From assembly GCF_016925495.1 (NCBI RefSeq), contig NZ_CP070491.1:1736001-1800000 (forward strand): a stretch of DNA of 64,000 bases, read 5' to 3'. Numbering within the stretch: the stretch's first letter is position 1; each line of letters begins with the position of its first letter. Positions 9,532 through 17,499 of this stretch are shown here, piece by piece. Made by a program: the position numbers and the translations under genes. Under the pieces are notes generated by a model, which saw only the letters and a list, made by a program, of their open reading frames with translations, did no database searches and was not told where the DNA came from. The stretch is from Methylococcus sp. EFPC2 (GTDB lineage Bacteria > Pseudomonadota > Gammaproteobacteria > Methylococcales > Methylococcaceae).

Positions 9532-9581
9532 AAACTAACGACAAACGGCCAAACCGACCAACAACCTAGAACAACCCAAAA

Positions 9582-10865
9582 ATGCGCGTCCACCTAGAAT
9601 CCCAAACCCCCTACCTCCTGTTCGCCCTGGTCAGCGTGTCCGCCCTGGCTTCGCTGCCGCAGGTGGAGTCCGCCTGGAACGGGGTCAAGGAGGTCTACGG
9701 CGAGCAGGATTTCGGGCTGCGCATCCTGCGCGAGCTGACGCTGGTACTGGTGCTGGGCTGGGCGGCGCTCGATCCGCGCTTCTGGCGCATGCTGGCGACC
9801 TCCAAGGTTTCGGCCTTCCTGCTGGTACTGGCGGCTTACTGTCTGGCGGAAACCGGCTACGCGATCTATCTGGGTCTGCCTTCGGTGGTCCCCTTGGCGG
9901 GCCTGCGGGTATTCGAATACCTGCCGATCGCGCTGCTCGGCTATCTGATCGCCCAGTTGAACGCCGGCGTAAAAGTCCTCGCGACCTTCGTGAAACTGCT
10001 GCGGCTTTACGTGCTCTTGCAGGCTTGCCTGGCCGTCACCCAGGCCTTGTGGGCACCGGCCTTGTTCGGCGTGTCCCTGCTGGGCGGCGGGCGGCCTTTC
10101 GGCACTTTCGTCAGCCCCAACCTGTTCGGCGCGGCCATGTCCACCTGCACCCTGTTCTTCGCCCTGGCGCGTTTGCCGGGCCACGGCAAGTGGATGGCGC
10201 TGAGCCTGTTCCTGGCCCTGCTGAGCGGTTCTCGCACGGCTTTCATGACCGGGATGCTAGTGGTGTTCTTCCAGATCTACCAAAACACCCGCGCGCGCGA
10301 CCGGTGGGCGCTCTGGCTACCCGCGCCGCTGTTGGCGGCTGGCGCATTGATCCTGGCCTCCAGCCCGCTATTGAGCGGACGCGAAGACGCCGACCTGAGC
10401 AAGGAAGGCCGCCTGACGCTATGGCAAAACTTGCTCTCCAGCCAGATCAACGACACGGCCGACCTGTTGTTCGGCTGGGGTCTGGGGCTGGGTTCGAACA
10501 CCGTCAACGTGGTGTTCGGCGAAGGCCATTTCCCCGGTCAGTTCGACTCGGACAGCCTCTACCTCTATCTGCTCAACGGCTACGGGCTGCTGGGGCTGCT
10601 GGCCTACCTGGCATTCGTCGGGTTCTCGGTCAAACTGTCCGGCTTTCGTCAGCGCGGACTGGCGATGACCTTCATCTTCGTCGCCGGCCTGCCCTTCAAT
10701 CTGTGGGAATACTTCCCGCAGAACGCCATGTTGATGTTCCTCTGGGGCCTGGTGCTGGGCACGGATCGTACCTCCGTAGGATGGGCAGAGCGCAGCGTGC
10801 CCATCGGGGCTCCGAATGATGGGCACGCCTACGGCTTCGCCCATCCCGCCGAGGACGAACGATGA
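9582..10865 (+). CDS. O-antigen-ligase/Wzy-like polysaccharide polymerase
   Basis: 427 residues with about ten membrane helices, and a periplasmic loop with the O-antigen polymerase/ligase pattern (SGSRTAFMTGML, then a long loop with WQNLLSSQIND and LFGWGLGLGSNTV). Wzy-type enzymes join lipid-linked repeat units on the periplasmic face. Context supports polymerase over ligase: the flippase follows with a four-base ATGA overlap. The last ~33 residues, after VLGTD, are encoded by a palindromic repeat (10779-10846) and are probably not part of the original fold. ATG 9582 lies 50 bases after repeat copy A and has no clear Shine-Dalgarno sequence. Confidence 0.85.
   Translation: MRVHLESQTPYLLFALVSVSALASLPQVESAWNGVKEVYGEQDFGLRILRELTLVLVLGWAALDPRFWRMLATSKVSAFLLVLAAYCLAETGYAIYLGLPSVVPLAGLRVFEYLPIALLGYLIAQLNAGVKVLATFVKLLRLYVLLQACLAVTQALWAPALFGVSLLGGGRPFGTFVSPNLFGAAMSTCTLFFALARLPGHGKWMALSLFLALLSGSRTAFMTGMLVVFFQIYQNTRARDRWALWLPAPLLAAGALILASSPLLSGREDADLSKEGRLTLWQNLLSSQINDTADLLFGWGLGLGSNTVNVVFGEGHFPGQFDSDSLYLYLLNGYGLLGLLAYLAFVGFSVKLSGFRQRGLAMTFIFVAGLPFNLWEYFPQNAMLMFLWGLVLGTDRTSVGWAERSVPIGAPNDGHAYGFAHPAEDER
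10779..10846 (+). repeat. Palindromic repeat inside the 3' end of the polymerase gene
   Basis: Outer arms GGATGGGC/GCCCATCC and inner arms CGTGCCCATC/GATGGGCACG form nested stems. The same architecture (GGATGGG…CCCATC…GATGGG…CCCATCC) recurs at 13843-13923. It is read through in frame and gives the polymerase its C-terminal tail. Confidence 0.8.
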
Positions 10866-12139
10866 GCGCGGCGGAAGCGTTAGTCTCCACGGGCGAGCGG
10901 CGCCGCGGTCTGGTGGACGGCGCCTGGGCCCTGCTGGGCCAGGTCGGTTCGGGCCTGCTGCTGCTCGCCGGCACCCGGTTGACGACCGAGCTGGTCCCGC
11001 CCGAGGTGTACGGTCAGGTTGCCTTATTCAACGGACTGGTCGGGCTGGGCGTGACCCTGCTGGCCTATCCCCTGGTTTCGGCCGCCATGCGCCTGCTGCC
11101 CGAATATCAATACCTGGGCGGCAAAAACGCATTCATCGGCGGTCTGCACCGCTTGATGGGCATCGCGATGTTGCTGGCCTGTCTGCTCTATGCCTCCGGT
11201 GCCGGCCTCTATCTCTGGCAGTACCGCGACGATGCCCTGCCCTGGCTGGCGGCCGGTGCGTTGCTCGTCGTGACCATGCAGCGCGAACTGGGCATACACC
11301 TGTTGATAGGCGAGCGTCGCCAGCGCGAGGCGAGCCTGTGGCAGACCGCCGACAGCCTGCTGCGGCCGACGCTCGCGATCCTTCTGGTCTGGTCGCTGGG
11401 CGCCCAAGCCCATCTGGTGCTCGCCGGCTACGCCCTCGCCGGCCTGCTGGGCTATGCCTGGAGCGGACGAAACCGGACGGCGAACGCGTATTCCCCGGAG
11501 ACCGACGGGGCGGTTCGCCGCGACATCCTGCGCTACGCCCTGCCGCTGCTGCCGATGGAGCTGATGTCCTGGTTCAATGCGCTGGGCGACCGCTACGTCG
11601 TCGGTTATTACCTCGGCCCGCAGGACGTGGGCCTTTACGCGGCGGTCTACACCCTGACCAACGAAGCCTTCCACCGCGCCGCCATCGTACTGCTGCGCAG
11701 CTACCAGCCGGTTTATTTCGCCGATCACAGCCACCGCCGCACCAAGCAGGCCACGAAGACCTGGTGGCTCTGGATTTTGTCCGTTGTGGTCATGGGAGCC
11801 GCGGGGGTCACCGCCCTGTTCTGGCTCAAGGACTGGGTGGTGGGGCTACTCCTCGCCCCGGCCTACCGCGCCGGCGCCGAACTGATGCCCGTCATCGGCC
11901 TGGGCTGCGCCTTGCAGGCACTGGCTACGGTCATGGCGCAGCCTCTATACGCCCGCAAGGCCACCCGCCGGCTGATTCCCGGCCGCCTGGCCGGCACCCT
12001 CACCGCCGTCATCGCCCTGCCCTGGCTGGTGTCCTCGGAAGGATTGATGGGTGCGGCCACGGCGGCGCCGGTTTATTTCGGCGTGGAAGCCTTGGCGATG
12101 GGTTTGATGGCCAGGCCTTGGAGGGGTTCGTGTCGCTAA
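10862..12139 (+). CDS. Wzx-like polysaccharide flippase (MATE/MOP superfamily)
   Basis: 425 residues with 12 or more predicted membrane helices, the usual size for Wzx/RfbX-type proteins. Hallmarks include LTTELVPPEVYGQVALFNGL near the N-terminus and DRYVVGYYLGPQDVGLYAAVYT in the middle. This family moves undecaprenyl-diphosphate-linked repeat units across the inner membrane. The start ATG overlaps the polymerase stop (ATGA), so the two are translationally coupled. The stop codon TAA (12137-12139) lies inside the first bases of repeat copy B, so the repeat sets the present C-terminus. Confidence 0.88.
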   Translation: MSAAEALVSTGERRRGLVDGAWALLGQVGSGLLLLAGTRLTTELVPPEVYGQVALFNGLVGLGVTLLAYPLVSAAMRLLPEYQYLGGKNAFIGGLHRLMGIAMLLACLLYASGAGLYLWQYRDDALPWLAAGALLVVTMQRELGIHLLIGERRQREASLWQTADSLLRPTLAILLVWSLGAQAHLVLAGYALAGLLGYAWSGRNRTANAYSPETDGAVRRDILRYALPLLPMELMSWFNALGDRYVVGYYLGPQDVGLYAAVYTLTNEAFHRAAIVLLRSYQPVYFADHSHRRTKQATKTWWLWILSVVVMGAAGVTALFWLKDWVVGLLLAPAYRAGAELMPVIGLGCALQALATVMAQPLYARKATRRLIPGRLAGTLTAVIALPWLVSSEGLMGAATAAPVYFGVEALAMGLMARPWRGSCR

Positions 12140-12671
12140 CGCCAGCTCTATTTGTATCGGGTTTCCCGCACCCGAAGGCGGAATACTTTCTTTTGCGTGG
12201 CCAAAAGAAAGTATTCAAAGAAAAGGCCACCCGATTGACGCTTGTTTCCTGCGCTGCTCCCTTTCGCCGGGGGTCGATCGAAGGGGCATCCGAGCCCCTC
12301 GATCGCCGCGCTTCATCCCTGAAGCGCCCCTGCGGGCAATTTCCGGCGAAAGCTCCGCTGCTCGGCGCGGCAAACGGGACCAGGAAAACTGGCTGGCTCC
12401 AGGTTTTTGACTTCCATTCCCGTTCAGCCGCGCTGAGCATCGCAGCTTGTTCGGCGGACCAGCCCGCAGGGGCAGGCGAGGGATCGCGTGCGGCGCCCGA
12501 GGTACATGGAGGTACCTTCGGGCGACCCCGTCGAACAAGCGAGAAGCGCAAGGGCTTACGCGGCTGCCGGGTGGCCTTTCTTTTGGTTACTTTTCTTTGG
12601 CCACGCAAAGAAAAGTAACTCGCCCTCGGGGGCGAGACCCCGATTTAAACAACCGTCGCGTCAGCGGCACA
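12130..12671 (+). repeat. Dispersed repeat with terminal inverted repeats, copy B
   Basis: Same orientation and order of blocks as copy A: the GAATACTTTCTTTTG hairpin, a CTTTCGCCGGGGG block, a CGGCGAAAGCTCCGCTG block, and a right-end hairpin with CTTTTCTTTGGCCACG followed by the inverted terminus CCGTCGCGTCAGC. It is shorter than A by an internal deletion and its left terminus is degenerate (GTGTCGCTAACG). It fills the gap between the flippase and the next glycosyltransferase; I see no gene in it. Confidence 0.83.
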
Positions 12672-12713
12672 AAAAAAGCCCATGGCCAACATCAAATTCC
12701 AAGAACACCGTCT

Positions 12714-13952
12714 ATGAAAATCCTCCTGATCGGTAACCACCCCCACGACCACAGCAACAGCCTCAGCATGGGCCTGTTCGCCGACTGTCTCCACCGCGGC
12801 CTGCTAGAGCAGGGCCACGAGGTACGGCTGGTGCGTCCGCGCGGACGGATGTGGCGCACCGGACGTAGCGGCGGTTGGCAGGGCAAGTGGGCGAAATACG
12901 TCGACCAGTTCATCCTGGCCCAGCCGGAATTGCGGCGCCACGAGACTTGGGCGGACGTGGTGCATGTCTGCGACCACTCCAACGCCCCCTTTCTCAGCTA
13001 TCTCCAGGGCAAACCCAGCGTGGTCACCTGCCACGACACCATCGGCCTCAAGCGCGCCCTGGGGCATTACCGCGAGGAAAAAGCCGGCCTGCTGGGCCGC
13101 GTGTTACAGGCCTGGACCGCGCGCAACCTGCGCAAGGCCAGCCGCATCGCCTGCGTTTCCAACACCGTCGAAAGGGAACTCACATCGCTGCTGCCACTGG
13201 ATCCAGGGCGCCTATCGACGGTCTACAACGGCCTCAATCAACCCTATCACCCTATGGGCGCGGCCGAAACCGAAGACACGCTACGAGATTTGGGCATAGC
13301 GCCGGACCTTCCGCTGGTATTGCACGTGGGTAGCGACGAGTGGAAGAAAAACCGCCGCGCGGTCGCGGAAATCTTCGCCGAACTCCGACGCATGGATCAT
13401 CCCCTGGCGGGCCAACTGGTTTTCGTCGGCGCGCCGCTGGAAGAGCCCCTGCGGCGCTATTTGCAACAAGCCGGCCTGCAAGACGCGGTCAGCCACCGCC
13501 ATCACTTGAGCGGATCCCAATTATGCGCACTCTACTCCCGCGCCGGGCTGTTCCTGTTCCCATCGTTGTACGAAGGCTTCGGCTGGCCCATCATCGAAGC
13601 CCAGGCCTGCGGCGCGCTGGTGGCGACCTCGGACCGCGACCCCATGCGCGAAGTGGCGGGCGCAGGCGCCATCCTCATCGATCCGCAAGACCCGGTGGCC
13701 GCCGCCGAGCGCATCGCCGGCAAGACCGAAAGCCGGCTGGAAACCCTGCGCCTGAACGGCCTCGCCAATGCACGGCGCTACACCCCGGAAGCGATGATCA
13801 AGGGCTATGTGGCGCTTTATGAGCACACACTGGACGAGCTTTGTAGGATGGGTGTAGGCGCAAGCCGTAACCCATCGATCACCGTCGAAAATGATGGGTT
13901 GCGCTACGCTGCACCCATCCTACCGGTCGTCCGGGTGCGCGGCCATGAGTAA
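12714..13952 (+). CDS. Family 4 glycosyltransferase
   Basis: 412 residues. It starts MKILLIGNHPHDHSNSLSMG, a glycine-rich GT-B N-terminus, continues with VTCHDTIGLKRAL, and the C-terminal domain has VLHVGSDEWKKNRR and the E-x7-E motif EGFGWPIIEAQACGALV. It should transfer a sugar from a nucleotide donor to the growing lipid-linked repeat unit in the cytoplasm. The open frame extends 89 codons upstream, but those codons lie in repeat copy B, so ATG 12714 is preferred. The C-terminal ~35 residues are encoded by a palindromic repeat at 13843-13923. The stop overlaps the start of the next glycosyltransferase by eight bases. Confidence 0.87.
   Translation: MKILLIGNHPHDHSNSLSMGLFADCLHRGLLEQGHEVRLVRPRGRMWRTGRSGGWQGKWAKYVDQFILAQPELRRHETWADVVHVCDHSNAPFLSYLQGKPSVVTCHDTIGLKRALGHYREEKAGLLGRVLQAWTARNLRKASRIACVSNTVERELTSLLPLDPGRLSTVYNGLNQPYHPMGAAETEDTLRDLGIAPDLPLVLHVGSDEWKKNRRAVAEIFAELRRMDHPLAGQLVFVGAPLEEPLRRYLQQAGLQDAVSHRHHLSGSQLCALYSRAGLFLFPSLYEGFGWPIIEAQACGALVATSDRDPMREVAGAGAILIDPQDPVAAAERIAGKTESRLETLRLNGLANARRYTPEAMIKGYVALYEHTLDELCRMGVGASRNPSITVENDGLRYAAPILPVVRVRGHE
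13843..13923 (+). repeat. Palindromic repeat inside the 3' end of a glycosyltransferase gene
   Basis: A perfect 12-base outer stem GTAGGATGGGTG/CACCCATCCTAC encloses a perfect eight-base inner stem AACCCATC/GATGGGTT. It belongs to the same family as 10779-10846 and is likewise translated as part of the C-terminus. Confidence 0.85.
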
Positions 13953-14733
13953 GGCCATCACCGTGGTCATCCTCACCCAGAACGAGGAACGGACCCTGGA
14001 CCGCTGCCTGACGGCGATACCGGCCGGCTATCCGGTCGTGGTGCTGGACTCCGGCAGCACCGACGGCACTCTGGCCATCGCCGAATCGCTCGGCGCCCGC
14101 GTCTGCCACCATGCCTGGGAAGGCTACGCCCAGCAGCGCAACCATGCTTTGCAGCATTGCAGCATCGCCACCCCGTGGGTGTTGTTCATCGACGCCGACG
14201 AGGTGTTCTCCAGGGAATTCTTCGACTGGGCGGATGGCGCGCTGGAAAGCGAGTTGGCCGAGATCGACGCGGTCATGGTGCCTTCCTATTTCTATCTGCG
14301 CGGCAAGCGATTGAGCCACGCGCCCGGTTATCCCATCGTGCACGCCCGGCTGCTGCGGCGCGAAACCGTCCGCTTCCTGTCGCACCACGAAGGCGGATTC
14401 GGCGAGAACATCCAGGCCGGCTGCCGCATCGCCTATGCCAGCATTCCCTACGAGCACTATTTCTACGACGGCGAATTGCTGGAATGGCTGCACAAGCACG
14501 TAGCCCACGCCAACCGGGAGATCCGCGTCCATCACGAGGGCATCATCCTCAACCCACGCAAGCGCCTGAGCCTGCTGCTCGGCAATTCCTTCTGGAAAGC
14601 GCCGGCCCGGTTCTTCTACCACTACGTCCTGCGCGGCGGTTTCCTGGACGGCAAGGAAGGCCTGGAGTTCTCGCTGATGTTCGCCTGGTACGAATTCACC
14701 AAGTTTTTGTTGGCTCGGTATGCAAATCAGTGA
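13945..14733 (+). CDS. Family 2 glycosyltransferase (WaaE/KdtX-like)
   Basis: 262 residues, matching the short GT2 group related to WaaE. It starts ITVVILTQNEERTLDRCL, has the nucleotide-binding DSGSTDGT, the acceptor-side QQRNHAL, and the metal-binding DAD in LFIDADEVF. The middle has the HEGGFGENIQAG region of this subgroup. The likely role is adding one sugar of the repeat unit at the cytoplasmic face; a WaaE-like glucosyltransferase role is only one possibility. ATG 13945 overlaps the previous stop by eight bases. Repeat copy C begins immediately after the stop codon. Confidence 0.88.
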   Translation: MSKAITVVILTQNEERTLDRCLTAIPAGYPVVVLDSGSTDGTLAIAESLGARVCHHAWEGYAQQRNHALQHCSIATPWVLFIDADEVFSREFFDWADGALESELAEIDAVMVPSYFYLRGKRLSHAPGYPIVHARLLRRETVRFLSHHEGGFGENIQAGCRIAYASIPYEHYFYDGELLEWLHKHVAHANREIRVHHEGIILNPRKRLSLLLGNSFWKAPARFFYHYVLRGGFLDGKEGLEFSLMFAWYEFTKFLLARYANQ

Positions 14734-14734
14734 A

Positions 14735-15332
14735 GTGTTGCTGACGCAACGGTTCTTTGAATCGGGGTCTCGCACCGGAAGGCGAGTTCCTTTTCTTTGC
14801 TTGGCCAAAGAAAAGGAACCAAAAGACAAATCTGCCGGGAGCAGATTTGGGCGCCTCTGGCACGCGAAGCGCGAGCGCCTGGATGGCGCGAGTCAGCGGC
14901 CACCCGACAGCCGCGAAAGCCCCTGCGCTCTTACGAAAGCCATCCTGGCTTTCGCCCTGCGGGCCAGCCTTCGGCTGTTCAAATTCGTTTCCGATGAATT
15001 TGTCGCTTGCCGGGCGGGATTAGAAAGCCAAAGAACAAAGAGCGCGCAAGTTATCACAGGGGACCGCATGTCTTTTGTTTTCAGATCCCGTTTGCCGCGC
15101 CGAGCAGCGGAGCTTTCGCCGGGATCGGCCCGAAGGGGAGCCTCAGGGATGCGGCTCGGCGATCGAGGGGCAGGAGCCCCTTCGATCGCCCCCCGGCGAA
15201 AGCGAGCAGCGCAGGGGCTCTCGCGGCAACCGGGTGGCCTTTTCTTTGAGTACTTTTTTTGGCCACGCAAAAGAAAGTATTCCGCCTTCGGGTGCGGGAA
15301 CCCGATTCAAACAACCGTCGCGTCAGCGACAC
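14735..15332 (-). repeat. Dispersed repeat with terminal inverted repeats, copy C (inverted)
   Basis: Same family as copies A and B, with its shared core in the opposite orientation: the block from about 15089 to 15270 is the reverse complement of the left half of copy A. Termini are GTGTTGCTGACGCAACGG and CCGTCGCGTCAGCGACAC. End hairpins are present (TTCCTTTTCTTTG/CAAAGAAAAGGAA near 14787, and an imperfect one near 15248-15282). The left third, about 14830-15070, is not shared with A or B. No gene is supported. Confidence 0.82.
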
Positions 15333-15368
15333 CAAAACCCAAAACATCCCAACACGAGAGACAAGCCC

Positions 15369-16571
15369 ATGGATATCGGCATCATCGCCACCCACGTTCC
15401 CCCGGCCTTAGGCTACGGTGGCGTCGCCACGACGGCGGGAATATTGACCCGTGCCTGGTCCGAGCAGAGGCGGAAGATCGCCGTCGTCGCCTCGGACGAA
15501 TCCATAGAACGCCGACTGAATCCGGAGGACGTGCTCATGGGCAAAGACACCGACGTGCGCCTGTACCGAAGCTACGGGTTCCGCCGCTGGGGTTTCGGGC
15601 TCGGAGCAATACCCGCCATCTACAAACTCTGCAAGCAAGCGCCGGTGGTTTACATCCACGGCATCGCGACCTGGCCCTGCACCCTGGCGGCCTGGCTCTG
15701 CCGGCTGATGAACAAGCCCTATATGGTCGCCCTGCACGGCGGCCTGATGCCGGAGCACCTGACCCTGATACGCCGTAGCAAGCCGCACAAATGGCTTTAT
15801 TACAAGTTCATCACCTTCCCCAGCCTGCACCGCGCGCTGGCCATCCATTGCACCAGCGAAACGGAAATCCAGGGTGCCCGGGAAGCCTTGGGAGTAGACG
15901 CCCACGTCCTGCTCGTCCCCAACGGGGTCGACAGCCGGGATGTCGCGGTGGCTCCGCCGCCCGCGCGGGAAGGATTGCAGATCTGTTTCCTGGGTCATAT
16001 CCAGGCGGAAAAGGGCATCAATGCCTTCATCCGCGCCTGGCTCCAGGTGCGCAGGCCTCATGACCGGTTGGTCGTGGCGGGGCGCAGCGTAGATGCCGCC
16101 TATTTCCACGAATTCGAAAGCCTGATAGAACAGGCCCAAGGCGCGGTCGATTACCGCGGCTATCTGTCGCGTACCGAAGTGAACCAGCTGCTGGCCGAGA
16201 GCCATTACCTGGTGCTGCCATCGGGACTGGAGGAAAGCGGCGGCATGCGGGAGAACTTCGGCAACGTGGTGGCCGAAGCCATGGCGGCCGGCCGGCCGGT
16301 GCTCGTGGCACGAGGTCTGGCCTGGGACGAAGTCGAAGCGCAAGGCACCGGCTATGTGTTCGAGCGTAATGCAGCTTCGGTGATGCAGATCCTGCGCAAG
16401 ATCCAGGGACTCGACGCCGCATCCTGGCTCGCGCTGTCACTAGCCGCGCGCCGCTACGTCGAAACCCGGCTCGACCCCGTCAAGTTGGGCGAGCGGGTCT
16501 GGCAGGTTCTGAGCGCCTCCGGCGATCAACCCTCCGTCACCCTGAATCGGGAGGCGTCGGCCCATGACTAA
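15369..16571 (+). CDS. Family 4 glycosyltransferase
   Basis: 400 residues. The N-terminus MDIGIIATHVPPALGYGGV has the glycine-rich donor loop. VVYIHGIATW and MVALHGGLMPEHL are acceptor-domain elements. The C-terminal Rossmann domain has ICFLGHIQAEKGINAFI and an E-rich motif (GLEESGGMRENFGNVVAEAM) in the position of E-x7-E. It probably adds a sugar to the exopolysaccharide repeat unit. The open frame runs 98 codons further upstream through repeat copy C, but the homologous protein begins at ATG 15369, 36 bases past the repeat. It overlaps the next gene by eight bases. Confidence 0.87.
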   Translation: MDIGIIATHVPPALGYGGVATTAGILTRAWSEQRRKIAVVASDESIERRLNPEDVLMGKDTDVRLYRSYGFRRWGFGLGAIPAIYKLCKQAPVVYIHGIATWPCTLAAWLCRLMNKPYMVALHGGLMPEHLTLIRRSKPHKWLYYKFITFPSLHRALAIHCTSETEIQGAREALGVDAHVLLVPNGVDSRDVAVAPPPAREGLQICFLGHIQAEKGINAFIRAWLQVRRPHDRLVVAGRSVDAAYFHEFESLIEQAQGAVDYRGYLSRTEVNQLLAESHYLVLPSGLEESGGMRENFGNVVAEAMAAGRPVLVARGLAWDEVEAQGTGYVFERNAASVMQILRKIQGLDAASWLALSLAARRYVETRLDPVKLGERVWQVLSASGDQPSVTLNREASAHD

Positions 16572-17499
16572 GATCGCCCTCATCGTGCCCACCCTCAACG
16601 CCGGCGAACGTTGGCGCGATTGGCTGGACGCCCTCGGCGCCCAGACGCTCCGGCCGGACCTGCTGCTGGCCATAGACTCCTCCTCGAGCGACGACACGGC
16701 CGCCATGGCCGTAGCGTACGGCTTCGAGGTGCGCGTCATCAGACAAGAGGAGTTCAACCACGGCGCGACCCGCCAGCGGGCGGTGGACAGCTTGCCGGGT
16801 GACGTCGGCATCGTGGTCTTCCTCACCCAGGACGCCCTGCTCGCGAGTCCGAACGCCCTGGCCGAACTGATCGAGTCCTTCGACGACGAGGCGGTAGCCG
16901 CGGCCTACGGCCGGCAATTGCCCCATACCGACGCCGGCCCCATCGGCGCCCATGCGCGGCTGTTCAACTACCCTGCGGTGAGCCAGATCCGGAGCTACGA
17001 AGACCGGAAGCAGCACGGCATCAAGACCGCCTTCATCTCCAACTCATTCGCCGCTTACCGGCGCGAGGCGCTGGCCGCGGAGGGCGGCTTCCCCACCGAT
17101 GTCATCATGAACGAGGACACCTACGCCGCCGGCCGCATGTTGCTTGCGGGCTGGAAGATCGCCTACCGGGCCGACGCCGAGGTCCATCATTCGCACGATT
17201 ACGGCCATGCGGAAGAATTCCGCCGTTATTTCGACATCGGCGTGTTCCACGCCCGCCATCCCTGGCTGCGCCAGCGCTTCGGCGAGGTGGGTGGCGAGGG
17301 CCGGCGCTACGTCCTGTCCGAACTGGCTTATCTGAAGCGGCACGCACCCCGGCTGATTCCTTCCGCCTTGCTGCGGAGCGGACTCAAATGGCTGGGCTAT
17401 ACGCTGGGCAGCCGCTGGCATACCCGCCTGCCGCTGTGTTTGAAAAAACGCTGTAGCCTGCACCGCGGCTACTGGAAAACGGCCGGAGCCCTCTCGTGA
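16564..17499 (+). CDS. Family 2 glycosyltransferase, rhamnosyltransferase-like
   Basis: 311 residues. The start IALIVPTLNAGERWRDWL, then IDSSSSDDT, QEEFNHGATRQRAVD and FLTQDALL (in the place of the usual DxD region) are the pattern of RfbF/WbbL-type rhamnosyltransferases. The second half has NEDTYAAGRMLLAGWKIAY, an ED-type catalytic region. It should act in the cytoplasm on lipid-linked intermediates; dTDP-rhamnose is a reasonable donor, but no dTDP-rhamnose synthesis genes are in the window. The ATG overlaps the previous stop by eight bases, and its own stop overlaps the next GTG start, so the gene is tightly coupled on both sides. Confidence 0.87.
   Translation: MTKIALIVPTLNAGERWRDWLDALGAQTLRPDLLLAIDSSSSDDTAAMAVAYGFEVRVIRQEEFNHGATRQRAVDSLPGDVGIVVFLTQDALLASPNALAELIESFDDEAVAAAYGRQLPHTDAGPIGAHARLFNYPAVSQIRSYEDRKQHGIKTAFISNSFAAYRREALAAEGGFPTDVIMNEDTYAAGRMLLAGWKIAYRADAEVHHSHDYGHAEEFRRYFDIGVFHARHPWLRQRFGEVGGEGRRYVLSELAYLKRHAPRLIPSALLRSGLKWLGYTLGSRWHTRLPLCLKKRCSLHRGYWKTAGALS

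Noticed and set aside
12009-12608. A 199-codon reverse frame across repeat copy B, and similar frames in copies A and C
   Set aside because: The same peptide-like strings come from each repeat copy in several phases; they reflect the repeat sequence, not a gene, and have no ribosome-binding site or family likeness.
12447-12713. N-terminal extension of the glycosyltransferase at 12714 (and similarly of the one at 15369)
   Set aside because: The extra codons lie in the dispersed repeats and homologous proteins of this family start at the ATG chosen.
8890-15332. Insertion sequence with transposase in the repeat copies
   Set aside because: No copy encodes anything like a transposase; at most these are non-autonomous elements.
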